The notes under the pieces are model-generated. The model was given only the letters and a program-made list of their open reading frames with translations, had not been told where the DNA came from and made no database searches. 64,000 nucleotides of DNA, from contig NZ_AP021875.1 in assembly GCF_009688965.1 (NCBI RefSeq), positions 124,001 to 188,000 of the forward strand, written 5' to 3'. This DNA is from Desulfosarcina widdelii. GTDB taxonomy: Bacteria; Desulfobacterota; Desulfobacteria; Desulfobacterales; Desulfosarcinaceae. A program made the position numbers and the translations under genes. Numbering within the stretch: position 1 is the stretch's first letter; each line of letters begins with the position of its first letter. Below are positions 16,069 through 25,061 of the stretch, in pieces.

Positions 16069-17334
16069 ATGAGTGAAAAAACACAGATTGCGCGGTTGCT
16101 GTCCGACCGCCTTCCTTCGTCTTCCGAAAAACGAATCGTTGTGCTTACCGGCGCACGGCAAACCGGCAAAACCACCCTGGTTAAACGTCAGTTTCCCAAT
16201 CTTAACTATATCAATCTCGATGCCCCGGAAAACAGGGATGCGTTGCGGTCGTTGGCGACTTTCGCCTGGGAGAAAACCGTCGGTAGCGCCGTTATTGATG
16301 AAGCCCAGAAGGAACCGGTGGTGTTCGAGAAGGTCAAATACGCCTACGATGAAGGAGGCATCCATTTTACCGTTCTGACCGGCTCCAGCCAAATTTTGCT
16401 GTTGAAGAAAATTCGGGAAACCTTGGCGGGCAGAGCCTTTTTTTATGAACTGTGGCCCTTGATGCAGTGTGAAATCAATGCCTCCATCGACAAGGATAAA
16501 GACACCTTGCCGCTGCTGGATACCATTTTGACGGAAACCTCCACTGACGCCGTGTTGACTGAAATCCCGACGACGCTATTGGGGAAAGCTGCCAATGCCT
16601 GTCAGGAGGCGGAGGACCACATGATCAAATGGGGCGGTATCCCTGCGCTGCTGAACCTTTCGGAGGATGACCGCTGGCTTTGGCTTAAAAACTACGAATA
16701 CACCTATCTCGAAAGGGATCTGAGCGATTTGGCAAGGTTGGATGATCTGATGCCTTTCCGAAAATTTCAACGACTTTCCGCATTGCGATCGGCCCAGTTG
16801 CTCAATTATTCCGAACTGGCACGAGATACCGGAATCAGTGTCGATACGGCCCGCCGCTATCTTGAATACCTTGCGCTTTCCTACCAGGTCGTTTTGTTGC
16901 AGCCGTACTACAGGAATCTGACCAGTTCGGTGATCAAGACCCCGAAACTTTATTGGATGGATATTGGGATATGGAGACATCAGACCGGGTTCAGGGGCGA
17001 TCTGTCCGGTCAGCTTTATGAGACCATGGTGGTTGCCGAAATCGTCAAATGGGTTCGCACCCGGCAACGGGAGGTTGAGGTCTTCTTTTACCGGACGCGG
17101 TCCGGCAACGAAGTGGACCTTTTGTTGGAGACTTCGTCCGGTGTGATCGGCGTGGAGGTTAAATCCCGGGCAAAATTAGCTGCCAAGGATACGCGATCGT
17201 TGAAAATGGTTGCCGAGAAGTTGGGGGAACGGTGGTGCGGAGGAATGGTGGTGTATCGGGGTGATGAAATCAAGCGAATCGGCGATCCGGACATTTTCGC
17301 CGTTCCGTCCAGACGCCTTTTCCAGAAGTCATGA
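16069..17334 (+). CDS. AAA_14 / DUF4143 ATPase
   Basis: The 421-residue ATP-binding protein has Walker A GARQTGKTTL (about residues 28-37), Walker B AVIDEAQK (about 84-91), and sensor-like LTGSSQILLL. A DUF4143 C-terminal half follows (winged-helix segment ELARDTGISVDTARRYLEYL, then an FYRTRSGNEVDLL nuclease-fold-like stretch with ...GVEVKSRA). The C-terminal E/D-(x)n-EVK pattern resembles the PD-(D/E)XK fold known in this family. The role of these proteins is unknown; many are mobile or stress-linked. The stop overlaps the trkA start (ATGA), so the two are translationally coupled. Confidence 0.85.
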   Translation: MSEKTQIARLLSDRLPSSSEKRIVVLTGARQTGKTTLVKRQFPNLNYINLDAPENRDALRSLATFAWEKTVGSAVIDEAQKEPVVFEKVKYAYDEGGIHFTVLTGSSQILLLKKIRETLAGRAFFYELWPLMQCEINASIDKDKDTLPLLDTILTETSTDAVLTEIPTTLLGKAANACQEAEDHMIKWGGIPALLNLSEDDRWLWLKNYEYTYLERDLSDLARLDDLMPFRKFQRLSALRSAQLLNYSELARDTGISVDTARRYLEYLALSYQVVLLQPYYRNLTSSVIKTPKLYWMDIGIWRHQTGFRGDLSGQLYETMVVAEIVKWVRTRQREVEVFFYRTRSGNEVDLLLETSSGVIGVEVKSRAKLAAKDTRSLKMVAEKLGERWCGGMVVYRGDEIKRIGDPDIFAVPSRRLFQKS

Positions 17335-18749
17335 AAAGATCGATCATGCTTAAAAAAAAATCGTTTATCGAAAACATCCTGATCCTGGGATTGGGCGGGG
17401 TCGGTTCTTACCTGGCCAAACGTCTGGTCCACGAAGGGTATGCCGTTACCGCCATCGAACCGGACAGTAGTCTGATTCATTACGCCGACAGCCATTTGGA
17501 CGCCCGGCTGATTCAGGGATCGGCGTTGGATATCGACTGCTGGCGTGGGGCCGGTGCTCAGGACATCGACGTGCTGATTGCCGTCACCAACAACGATGCG
17601 GTCAATATGTTGTCCGCCATGATTGCTGACAGGTTCCATATTCCACTGAAAATAGCCCGCGTCCGTTCCCTGGATTTCGGTGGCAGGGACGCCATCCTGA
17701 GTAATGAAGATCTCAAGATTGATCTGATCATTCACCCCGAAGAACTGGCCGCCCAGGAGATTGTGCGCCTGGTCAAACGTACGGCCGGCATCGAGATTAT
17801 TGACATCGCCGACGGCCAGACCCAGGTCATGGCTACCCGGGTAACCGAGGGATCGCCCCTGGCCCATAAAAAACTCAGAGACCTTTCCAGAACCTACAAC
17901 GATTTCCCCTTTCGGGTGGTGGGCATCGCCAGAGGCATCACCACCATTTTGCCAGGTGGAGACAATGAAATTTTGCCTCAGGATCAGGTGTTGATCATGG
18001 CTTCCAGACAGCACCTTCCCCGGTTGATGGCCATCACCGGCGAAGAGCAGCGGAGACGACACCGGGTCATGATTCTGGGCGGCGGACTGGTGGGCAGCCG
18101 TGTGGCCGACTTGATGGGCAAGGATGTCAAGGTCAAGATCGTCGAAAAGGACGAAGCGCGGGCTGCTGAATTGTGCCATCGACTCAGCCACGCCGAAGTG
18201 CTGCATGGTGACGGCTCCGATGCCGAATCCCTCGACCTGGCCGGTTTGACCGACATGGACACTTTTATCACGGCCACCGGAGAAAACGAAACCAACATCA
18301 TGAGCTGCATGCTGGCCAAGCACCTGATGACCACCAACAACGGCGAGAGCCGCAATACCGAGCGTAAAACCATTTCGCTGGTGAGCAAAGAGGAATATCT
18401 GGTGCTGGCCGCAACCAGCGGTTCGGACATCGCATTGAACAAGAAAGTCCTGGCCGCCAACGAGATTTTGAAGTTCATCCGGCGCGGCGAACTGCTATCC
18501 GTGGCCCACCTGCACGGGTTTGACGCCGAAGTGGTCGAAATCAAGGCGGCCAAGGGCTCGTCCATTACCCGCATCCCCCTTTCCAAAATCGATCCCTCCT
18601 TTCACGGTAAAATTCTCATCGGAGGCTTCTATCGGGACGACCAGTGGAAAATTGCCGTGGGGGACACCCGCATTCTGCCCGAGGAACGGGTGATCGTGAT
18701 CTGCAAGTCGATGCATCTTAAGGACGTGCATAAATTATTTCTTGGATAG
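17331..18749 (+). CDS. trkA: Trk potassium transport regulator TrkA
   Basis: The 472-residue cytoplasmic protein has two RCK-N/RCK-C units. The first NAD-binding motif is ILGLGGVGSYLAKRL (about residues 18-32) and the second is ILGGGLVGSRVADL (about 247-260). Each unit has an acidic ribose-binding position (AIEPDSS, IVEKDEA). It binds NAD(H)/nucleotides and gates the TrkH pore, which is encoded convergently at 18927. A second ATG five codons in (MLKKKSF) could be the real start. Length and domain order fit TrkA. Confidence 0.93.
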   Translation: MKRSIMLKKKSFIENILILGLGGVGSYLAKRLVHEGYAVTAIEPDSSLIHYADSHLDARLIQGSALDIDCWRGAGAQDIDVLIAVTNNDAVNMLSAMIADRFHIPLKIARVRSLDFGGRDAILSNEDLKIDLIIHPEELAAQEIVRLVKRTAGIEIIDIADGQTQVMATRVTEGSPLAHKKLRDLSRTYNDFPFRVVGIARGITTILPGGDNEILPQDQVLIMASRQHLPRLMAITGEEQRRRHRVMILGGGLVGSRVADLMGKDVKVKIVEKDEARAAELCHRLSHAEVLHGDGSDAESLDLAGLTDMDTFITATGENETNIMSCMLAKHLMTTNNGESRNTERKTISLVSKEEYLVLAATSGSDIALNKKVLAANEILKFIRRGELLSVAHLHGFDAEVVEIKAAKGSSITRIPLSKIDPSFHGKILIGGFYRDDQWKIAVGDTRILPEERVIVICKSMHLKDVHKLFLG

Positions 18750-18921
18750 GGTTCAAGGGGTCGAGGGTTCAAGGATTCAAGTGAAGATCTAAAACCAGAG
18801 CAAAGGGTTCAAGGGGTCGAGGATATAAGGGACCGTGGGTTTGTTTTCCAGGGACCGTATCAATTCTTTATAGTTTTTCAGCATTTCCCTCGAATCCTCG
18901 ACCCCTTGACCCCTCGAACCC
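18749..18921. repeat. Word-repeat and inverted repeat between trkA and trkH
   Basis: The block begins at the last base of the trkA stop. GGGTTCAAGGGGTCGAGG occurs at 18749-18766 and 18805-18822, and a related sequence in reverse complement at 18887-18921 (CCCTCGAATCC ... CTCGAACCC) sits at the trkH end. AGGGACCGT also occurs twice (18829, 18850). Transcripts from either side could fold into a long hairpin, so it may act as a bidirectional terminator. Confidence 0.6.
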
Positions 18922-18926
18922 TTCTT

Positions 18927-20381
18927 TTATTTTTTCCAGAAGGAGGGATAAAAGATGACCAGGGCAGAGAACATCTCCAGACGGCCCACCAGCATGTTGT
19001 AGGAGAGAAACCATTTGCCCGCATCCGAGATAAAGGCGTAGTTCTCGGACGGACCGATGGCCCCGAATCCGGGGCCGATGTTCATCAACGTTGCGATTAC
19101 CGAACTCATGGCGGTGACATAATCCATGTCGTCTGTAAGCACCATCACACAGCCGCCGCCCAACACCATGAAGATGTTGACAATAAAGTAGCACACCGAG
19201 AGGTGGATGATGGTGTCGTCCACCGGGCGCTGGTTAAGGCGCACATAGATGACGGACATGGGTTGGAAGAATAATTTTTTAATGGCCGCCGACATGAATT
19301 TGCACAGTACCACGTAGTGAACGATCTTGATGCCGCTGGTGGTGGATCCGGCGCAGGCGCCGATGAAGCATACCGCATACAGGAACATCTGGGCGGCCTG
19401 GGGCCATTTTTCATAGTCCGCTGTGGTAAAGCCCGTGGTGGTCAACAGGCTGGTGACCTGAAAAGTGCCGTAGCGGATGGCGTCCATCAGTCCGTATGTG
19501 TTTTCCTTCCACAGCAGCCAGGAGACCACGCCGCAGAAAAAGAGCATAAATCCGACGTACCAGCGAAACTCCGTGTTGATCCGCAGGGAATGGAAATCTC
19601 CGCGCATCATCTGGTAGAAAAGGACGAAGGTCATCCCGCCCAGAAACATGAACACAATGACGATCCAGTCGAAATAGGCGTTGTTGTAATGCCCGATGCT
19701 GGCATTGTACGGAGAGTATCCCGAGGTCGACACCGTTCCGAAGGCGTGGCACAGAGCGTCGAACAGGCTCATGCCTCCTCCGCAGAGCAAAATCGTCTGG
19801 GCCGCATTGAGACCCAGGTAAATCAACCACAAACGCACCATGGTATCCCGGTTGCGGGCATGGAACTTCTCTTTGGTGATCACTTGGCCGGGCGAGGACT
19901 CCGCCCGGAAAATGCGCAATCCCCCCATGCCGTGGGGCAGGAAGATCACCGTCAGGGTCAGAAAACCCATGCCGCCCAAAAGATGGGTTTCACTGCGCCA
20001 GAACAGCAGACCGCGCGGCACCACTTCGATATCGGTCAAGATGGTGGCCCCGCTGGTGGTGTAGCCGGACATCATCTCAAAAAAAGCGTCGGTGAACGAA
20101 GGGATCGACCCGTGGATCATGAAGGGCAGGGCGCTGAGGGCCGAAACGAACACCCAGCCGAAGGCGGCGATGAAGATGCCGTCTTTGATACCCAAATCAT
20201 GGTGTTTCCTAAATCCCCACCACAGCGGTATCCCTATGAAGAGCGTCACCAGTGCAGAGATGGCCAAGGCCGCAACGTCATCGCCGCCGTAGATCAGGGC
20301 GCAGGCGACGGGCAGCAGCATCGAGATGCCGGTGACCATAAATAAGGTTCCGAAAACATGGAGAATTGGAAACAGGTGCAT
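18927..20381 (-). CDS. trkH: Trk potassium uptake pore protein TrkH
   Basis: The 484-residue polytopic membrane protein has four pore-loop repeats with filter-like Gly motifs: YTTSGATIL (about residue 110), TVSTSGYSPY (about 219), SLLTTTGFTTADY (about 312) and MNIGPGFGAIGP (about 430). It moves K+ with a proton or Na+ across the inner membrane and needs TrkA. It is convergent with trkA rather than in one operon. Length is normal for the family. Confidence 0.93.
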   Translation of the reverse strand: MHLFPILHVFGTLFMVTGISMLLPVACALIYGGDDVAALAISALVTLFIGIPLWWGFRKHHDLGIKDGIFIAAFGWVFVSALSALPFMIHGSIPSFTDAFFEMMSGYTTSGATILTDIEVVPRGLLFWRSETHLLGGMGFLTLTVIFLPHGMGGLRIFRAESSPGQVITKEKFHARNRDTMVRLWLIYLGLNAAQTILLCGGGMSLFDALCHAFGTVSTSGYSPYNASIGHYNNAYFDWIVIVFMFLGGMTFVLFYQMMRGDFHSLRINTEFRWYVGFMLFFCGVVSWLLWKENTYGLMDAIRYGTFQVTSLLTTTGFTTADYEKWPQAAQMFLYAVCFIGACAGSTTSGIKIVHYVVLCKFMSAAIKKLFFQPMSVIYVRLNQRPVDDTIIHLSVCYFIVNIFMVLGGGCVMVLTDDMDYVTAMSSVIATLMNIGPGFGAIGPSENYAFISDAGKWFLSYNMLVGRLEMFSALVIFYPSFWKK

Positions 20382-20571
20382 GGGAGAAGTCCGCTTATTT
20401 CTCTATGCGCATCGCCAACGGGCGATTTCGAATTAGTGCGTTCATATCTCAGGTGTCCGTAAAAAGCAAAACATGGCAACAATGTTTCGTTGACACGCCT
20501 TGCCGGCTGCCGCTATTGTCCAATGGCAAGATTTTCAACACGAAAACAACGCAACTTGAGAAGGCAGCCCA

Positions 20572-21828
20572 ATGAAAGCGGAAATCCTGGCCACGGGAGA
20601 CGAAATCCGGTCCGGCACGCTGGTGGACAGCAATTCGGCCCATATTTCCGAAAAACTAGAGGAAAACGGTGTAGAGGTTGTTCGTCACACCTGTGTGGGG
20701 GACGATCTTTCCATGTTGACATCCACCCTGCGTGAAATCGGCCAGCGTGTGAATGTGTGCGTGGTAACCGGCGGACTGGGCCCCACCACGGACGACCGAT
20801 CGGCCGAGGCTGCCGCCAAAGCGGCGGGCCTGGAACTGGTGGAGAACGAGGAAGCCCTGGCCAACGTCGAAAGCTTCTTCAAGAAATTCAAGCGGCCCAT
20901 GACCGAGTCCAACCGCAAGCAGGCCTTTTTACCGGTCGGTGCCAAGATCCTGTTCAATCCGGTGGGAACGGCCCCTGGCTTTGCCGTGTCCATCAAAGGA
21001 TGCCGGTTTTTCTTTCTTCCCGGCGTGCCCTACGAGATGAAGCGCATGCTGGCCGACCACGTGATCCCCGACCTGCTGGCCATCCAGGGGGACGCGGCCC
21101 TGCACAGCCGGGTGAAGACCATCACCACCTTCGGGCTGCCCGAATCGTTGGCCGGAGAGAAGAGCGCCGGGGTGGAAGCTGCCTTTCCGGGCGTTCAACT
21201 GGGACTGCGGGCCAACTTTCCCCAGATCCAGGTCAAACTTTACGGACGGGACAGCGACGCCAGGCGCCTGGAAGAGCGTCTGGACGAGGCCGGCCGATGG
21301 ATCGTGGAAAAGCTGGGCAAACATGTGGTTTCGCAAAACGGCGAGACCATGCAGGCCGTCATCGGCCAGATGCTGCTGACACAGTCGGCCACCCTGGCCC
21401 TGGCCGAGAGCTGCACCGGGGGCCTGATGGCCAACTGGCTGACCCACGTAGCCGGAAGTTCCGGCTATTTTCTCTTCTCAGGGGTAACCTATTCCAATCG
21501 GGCCAAAATCGATGTGCTGGGCGTCGACCCGAATACATTGGAAGAACACGGGGCCGTTCACGAAGAGACCGCCCGGCAGATGGCCGAAGGTGCCCGCAAG
21601 GTGGCAGGGGCCACCTACGGGCTGTCCACCAGCGGCATCGCCGGTCCCGACGGCGGTAGCGAGGACAAACCAGTGGGAACGGTTTGCATCGGTTTTGCCG
21701 CTCCCGACCGTTCCTATGGCCGCCGGCTTTTCTTTCCGTTCGGCAAGCGGCTGATGAACAAGAAGATTTTCGCCATGGCGGCCCTGGATATTTTGAGAAA
21801 AGAGCTGATGGGGATCGGTGAACCGTGA
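20572..21828 (+). CDS. cinA: CinA: NMN amidohydrolase / MoaB-like domain protein
   Basis: The 418-residue protein has an N-terminal MoCF/COG1058 domain (ILATGDEIRSGTLVDSNS; VVTGGLGPTTDD at about residues 65-76) and a C-terminal PncC domain with ALAESCTGGLMANWLT (about 276-291) and STSGIAGPDGGSEDKPVGT. The C-terminal half deamidates nicotinamide mononucleotide for NAD recycling. The last codons (GIGEP, stop) lie within the 21-bp tandem repeat that starts the intergenic element before manC. It is divergent from trkH. Confidence 0.93.
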   Translation: MKAEILATGDEIRSGTLVDSNSAHISEKLEENGVEVVRHTCVGDDLSMLTSTLREIGQRVNVCVVTGGLGPTTDDRSAEAAAKAAGLELVENEEALANVESFFKKFKRPMTESNRKQAFLPVGAKILFNPVGTAPGFAVSIKGCRFFFLPGVPYEMKRMLADHVIPDLLAIQGDAALHSRVKTITTFGLPESLAGEKSAGVEAAFPGVQLGLRANFPQIQVKLYGRDSDARRLEERLDEAGRWIVEKLGKHVVSQNGETMQAVIGQMLLTQSATLALAESCTGGLMANWLTHVAGSSGYFLFSGVTYSNRAKIDVLGVDPNTLEEHGAVHEETARQMAEGARKVAGATYGLSTSGIAGPDGGSEDKPVGTVCIGFAAPDRSYGRRLFFPFGKRLMNKKIFAMAALDILRKELMGIGEP

Positions 21829-21932
21829 ACAGTGATCGGTGAACGGTGGTCAGTGAGTGGTGAATGGTCGGGCGACCGGCCGGTCGCGCCTGCCTGCAGA
21901 CAACTCGAAACCCAACAAACCCAAAGAACGCA
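21813..21932 (+). repeat. Composite intergenic element, copy 1 (cinA/manC)
   Basis: A 21-bp tandem (GATCGGTGAAC... at 21813-21833 and 21834-21854) includes the cinA stop. It is followed by the palindrome GCGACCGGCCGGTCGC (21872-21887) and an AACCCAACAAACCC-type A/C-rich tail running to the manC ATG. The same parts in the same order occur on the minus strand at 27354-27470. The in-frame readthrough upstream of manC (GRPAGR...NPTNP) is treated as repeat, not protein. Confidence 0.7.
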
Positions 21933-23402
21933 ATGAACTCAACAAACCAGACTCCAACAATTCTTCCCGTCATTCTCGCCGGCGGCAGCGGCACCCGACT
22001 CTGGCCGTTGTCTCGCGCCCTGTACCCCAAACAGCTTATCCGTTTGGTGGATCGTCATACCATGCTGCAAAACACGATTCTGCGGCTGGACGGCCTGGCG
22101 GATGTGGGCCGTCCCATGGTGATCTGCAACGACGAGTATCGCTTCATGGTGGCCGAGCAACTGCGCCAGATCGAAATCGAGCCCCATGCCATTATCCTGG
22201 AGCCGGTGGGCAGAAATACGGCCCCGGCGTTGGCCGTGGCAGCCATGCGGACCATGGAAAGCGGTGCCGATCCGGTGCTGTTGATCCTGCCCGCCGACCA
22301 CCACATCCAGATCCCCGAAAATTTCAGGCAAGTTGTCCAGGCGGGCGTCAAGCATGCCCTGGATGGACGGCTGATTACGTTTGGCATCGTCCCTCAAAGT
22401 CCTGAAACCGGATACGGCTATATTAAAATGGGCGAGCCATTGGGGGAAAACAAAGAGGATGATACGGCGGTTACCATCGCCGCCTTCGTAGAAAAACCGG
22501 ACTTGGAAACCGCCAAGCAGTATTTGGCCACAAAGGCTTACTGCTGGAACAGCGGGATGTTCATGTTCAGGGCCTCAACGGTGCTCCAGGCTCTTGAAGC
22601 ATTTGTTCCCGACATTGTCGCCGCCTGCCGCAAGGCCGTGGAACGGGGAACCGCCGACCTGGATTTTTTCCGGCTGGACAAAAAGGCCTTTTCTTCCTGC
22701 CCCGGCAATTCCATCGACTATGCCGTCATGGAAAAAACGGATCGCGGGGCCATGATTCCCATGGAAGCTGGCTGGAACGACCTGGGTTCCTGGGAGGCCT
22801 TATGGCAGGTCGGTGAAAAGGACGGCATGAACAACGTGGTCAAAGGGGATGTGGTCCTGCATGACGTGGAAGACTCCTACCTTCACGCCGAAGACCGCCT
22901 GCTGGCGGCCGTGGGATTGAAGGACCACATCGTCGTCGAGACCTCGGACGCGGTGATGATCTCGCCCAGGGATCGGGTCCAGGATGTCAAGGGACTGGTG
23001 GATCGGCTCAAGGCCAAGCAGCGTGAAGAAACCCGCTCCCACAAGCGATCCTATCGGCCCTGGGGAACGGTAGATCTGCTGGTAACGGGCGCCCGGTTCC
23101 AGGTGAACCGGATCACGGTCAAGCCCGGCGGTGCACTCTCCCTTCAGAAGCATTTCAACCGCTCCGAGCACTGGATTGTGGTGCGCGGATCCGCATTGGT
23201 CACCCGGGCCGACGAGCAGTTCGTCCTTAAGGAGGACAGCTCCACCTACATCTCCGCCGGCGTCGCCCACCGACTGGAGAACCCGGGAAAGATTCCCCTG
23301 GAACTGATCGAGGTGCAGACGGGCGGGTATATCGGCGAGGACGACATCACCCGTCTGGAGGATATTTACGGTCGGCATCGGGAAAACGGGGGAGGTGAAT
23401 AA
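21933..23402 (+). CDS. manC: Mannose-1-phosphate guanylyltransferase / mannose-6-phosphate isomerase
   Basis: The 489-residue bifunctional sugar-nucleotide enzyme has the pyrophosphorylase signature VILAGGSGTRLWPLSR (about residues 11-26) and GRNTAPA for mannose-1-phosphate binding. A cupin C-terminus carries metal His residues (SLQKHFNRSEHWIVV, about 404-418). It makes GDP-mannose for surface polysaccharide. I chose the ATG at 21933 because the longer frame from 21864 only adds translated repeat sequence. Upstream DNA is repeat-rich and a strong ribosome site is not obvious. Confidence 0.92.
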   Translation: MNSTNQTPTILPVILAGGSGTRLWPLSRALYPKQLIRLVDRHTMLQNTILRLDGLADVGRPMVICNDEYRFMVAEQLRQIEIEPHAIILEPVGRNTAPALAVAAMRTMESGADPVLLILPADHHIQIPENFRQVVQAGVKHALDGRLITFGIVPQSPETGYGYIKMGEPLGENKEDDTAVTIAAFVEKPDLETAKQYLATKAYCWNSGMFMFRASTVLQALEAFVPDIVAACRKAVERGTADLDFFRLDKKAFSSCPGNSIDYAVMEKTDRGAMIPMEAGWNDLGSWEALWQVGEKDGMNNVVKGDVVLHDVEDSYLHAEDRLLAAVGLKDHIVVETSDAVMISPRDRVQDVKGLVDRLKAKQREETRSHKRSYRPWGTVDLLVTGARFQVNRITVKPGGALSLQKHFNRSEHWIVVRGSALVTRADEQFVLKEDSSTYISAGVAHRLENPGKIPLELIEVQTGGYIGEDDITRLEDIYGRHRENGGGE

Positions 23403-23405
23403 AAC

Positions 23406-23422
23406 GCGGGGATAAACCCCGC
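23406..23422. terminator. GC hairpin after manC
   Basis: GCGGGG-ATAAA-CCCCGC begins 3 bases after the manC stop. It lacks a T run, so termination is not certain. The sequence is also typical of the GGGGCG-type short intergenic repeats in this window. Confidence 0.4.
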
Positions 23423-23471
23423 CCCTACACCTGCGAAGTTAAATCCCGAACATCGAACTCAACAAACCTTT

Positions 23472-24482
23472 CTACGCCATCTCCATACGCAGCACGATCC
23501 GTCGCAGCGCCTTGGCAAATTCGCCGTCGGGCGATTTGGCCACGTGGGGTACCAGATCCCTGGCGCTCTTCTGGATTCCGTCCGTATATGGAACGCCGCC
23601 GAAGTGGTTCAGGCGGATGGAAAGCATTTTTTGGGAAACCTTGTCCAACCGGGATACCAGTTCCTTCACTTCATCTTTTTCCCTGACCATGGTGACCACG
23701 GTGCCGGGACGGAAATTGTCCAGCAACTCTTTGACCAGGCCGTGATGGGTCGGGGCGGATTCGGCTAAACGTTCGACCAGATGGTCCATTTGGCTTCCGT
23801 TGCTGGACGCATTGGAGAAGATGAATTCCCGGATCAGTTGTTCAACTTCATGATCCCGGAACTTATGGTAGTCCGATTCGGCTCCGAACAGGCGGGTAAG
23901 CCGGCGATGCAGGGCCATTTTGATGAAGCCGTAGGCGTCCAGGTAGGATGCCGGTTCGCAGGTGGTCAGTACAAATCCCTGGTCCGCGGCCAGATAGAAG
24001 TCAAGGATGTTGTAGGTGGTATCTCCGCCCAGATCCAGGATCACGTAGTCCGCATCGATGGTCTTCAGGGCCCGCAGCAGTTTCAGCTTACGGGCAAAGG
24101 GGATGTTGGCCGCCCCGAGTTTTCCCCCGCCGCCGCCGATCAGGGTAGGGCCGTACTTGGTCGGTGTCATGATGTCGTTGATGGACGGCATCTTCTTGGT
24201 GAGAAAATCGTCGATGCGATGGGTCAATCCCCATACGCCCATGTAAAGATGCAGGTTGGCGCCTCCCAGGTCCAGGTCTACGACGACGACCTTTTTGCCA
24301 AGTTGGGCCAAAAAGACGCCGAGATTGGACACGAAAAGGCTTTTTCCGATTCCGCCTTTAGCGCCTCCCACGGCAATCATTTTACCGGGGACGCCGGGTT
24401 GTGTGGACGCGTTTGAAAGGGGCATTTTGTGTCTATCCGTGCCCATCGACAAATGGCAATTCACCTGATTGCGAAGGGGCAC
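23472..24482 (-). CDS. MinD/ParA-family ATPase
   Basis: The protein has the deviant Walker A GGAKGGIGKS near residue 39, switch-I-like VVVDLDLGGANLH and switch-II-like YVILDLGGDT. These mark a MinD/FlhG-type SIMIBI ATPase. No C-terminal amphipathic membrane helix stands out, and the closing segment is basic (FAKALRRIVLRMEM). No flagellar or min partner is adjacent, so the cargo is unknown. The start is uncertain: GTG at 24464 or ATG at 24446 or 24425 may be real, because the first residues are poorly conserved in type and no clear ribosome site is seen. Confidence 0.82.
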   Translation of the reverse strand: MPLRNQVNCHLSMGTDRHKMPLSNASTQPGVPGKMIAVGGAKGGIGKSLFVSNLGVFLAQLGKKVVVVDLDLGGANLHLYMGVWGLTHRIDDFLTKKMPSINDIMTPTKYGPTLIGGGGGKLGAANIPFARKLKLLRALKTIDADYVILDLGGDTTYNILDFYLAADQGFVLTTCEPASYLDAYGFIKMALHRRLTRLFGAESDYHKFRDHEVEQLIREFIFSNASSNGSQMDHLVERLAESAPTHHGLVKELLDNFRPGTVVTMVREKDEVKELVSRLDKVSQKMLSIRLNHFGGVPYTDGIQKSARDLVPHVAKSPDGEFAKALRRIVLRMEMA

Positions 24483-24612
24483 GATCTAAGGTTCGGTCAT
24501 CTCTTTCTATTGCTTGATGTATCGGACAAACGGGGTAGAACTTTAAGCCGGGATGGACTTTTTATGCGGGACGAACGTAACGCGGATATCAGTTTTTTTA
24601 AGTAGCCGTCCG

Positions 24613-25053
24613 TTATCGGCTGTGAACCAGCAAAGTCACCGGCCCGTCGTTGACGATTTCCACCTGCATCATGGCGCCGAAGCGACCCTTTTGGGTGTCG
24701 ATGCCCAGTTTTTTGACAGCATCGATGAAGTGGCGGTAGAGTTGCCGGGCAGCTTGCGGTTCTGCGGCGTGGACGAAGGATGGGCGCCGACCTTTGCGGC
24801 AGTCTCCCAACAGGGTGAACTGGGGAACCACGATCATCTGGCCGCCGGTATCGATCAGCGAGCGGTTCATCTTGCCGCCTTCGTCCTCGAAAATTCTCAG
24901 GTTGACGATCTTGGCGGCCAGGTATTCAGCGTCGGCAGGCGCGTCCCCCTCTGCCACGCCCAGCAGAACGTTCAGGCCGGGACCGATGGCGCCCACCGTT
25001 TTTCCATCGACAACCACACGGCTCTCTTTCACCCGCTGGACCACGGCAATCAT
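24613..25053 (-). CDS. dtd: D-aminoacyl-tRNA deacylase
   Basis: The 146-residue enzyme starts [13 protein letters not shown] and has the catalytic loop [15 protein letters not shown] (conserved SQ/PQFTL motif) and the Gly-cisPro-type NDGPVTLL motif at the C-terminus. It removes D-amino acids wrongly attached to tRNA, and Gly from tRNA-Ala. The start at 25053 is 8 bases after the tex stop, so it is the last gene of the tex unit. The longer frame back to 25338 is out-of-frame tex sequence. Family length is normal. Confidence 0.93.
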   Translation of the reverse strand: MIAVVQRVKESRVVVDGKTVGAIGPGLNVLLGVAEGDAPADAEYLAAKIVNLRIFEDEGGKMNRSLIDTGGQMIVVPQFTLLGDCRKGRRPSFVHAAEPQAARQLYRHFIDAVKKLGIDTQKGRFGAMMQVEIVNDGPVTLLVHSR

Positions 25054-25061
25054 CGCGGATC

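Noticed and set aside
21864-21932. N-terminal extension of manC
   Set aside because: It translates the intergenic element, and the tex extension at 27354-27440 does the same, so the later ATG is used in both.
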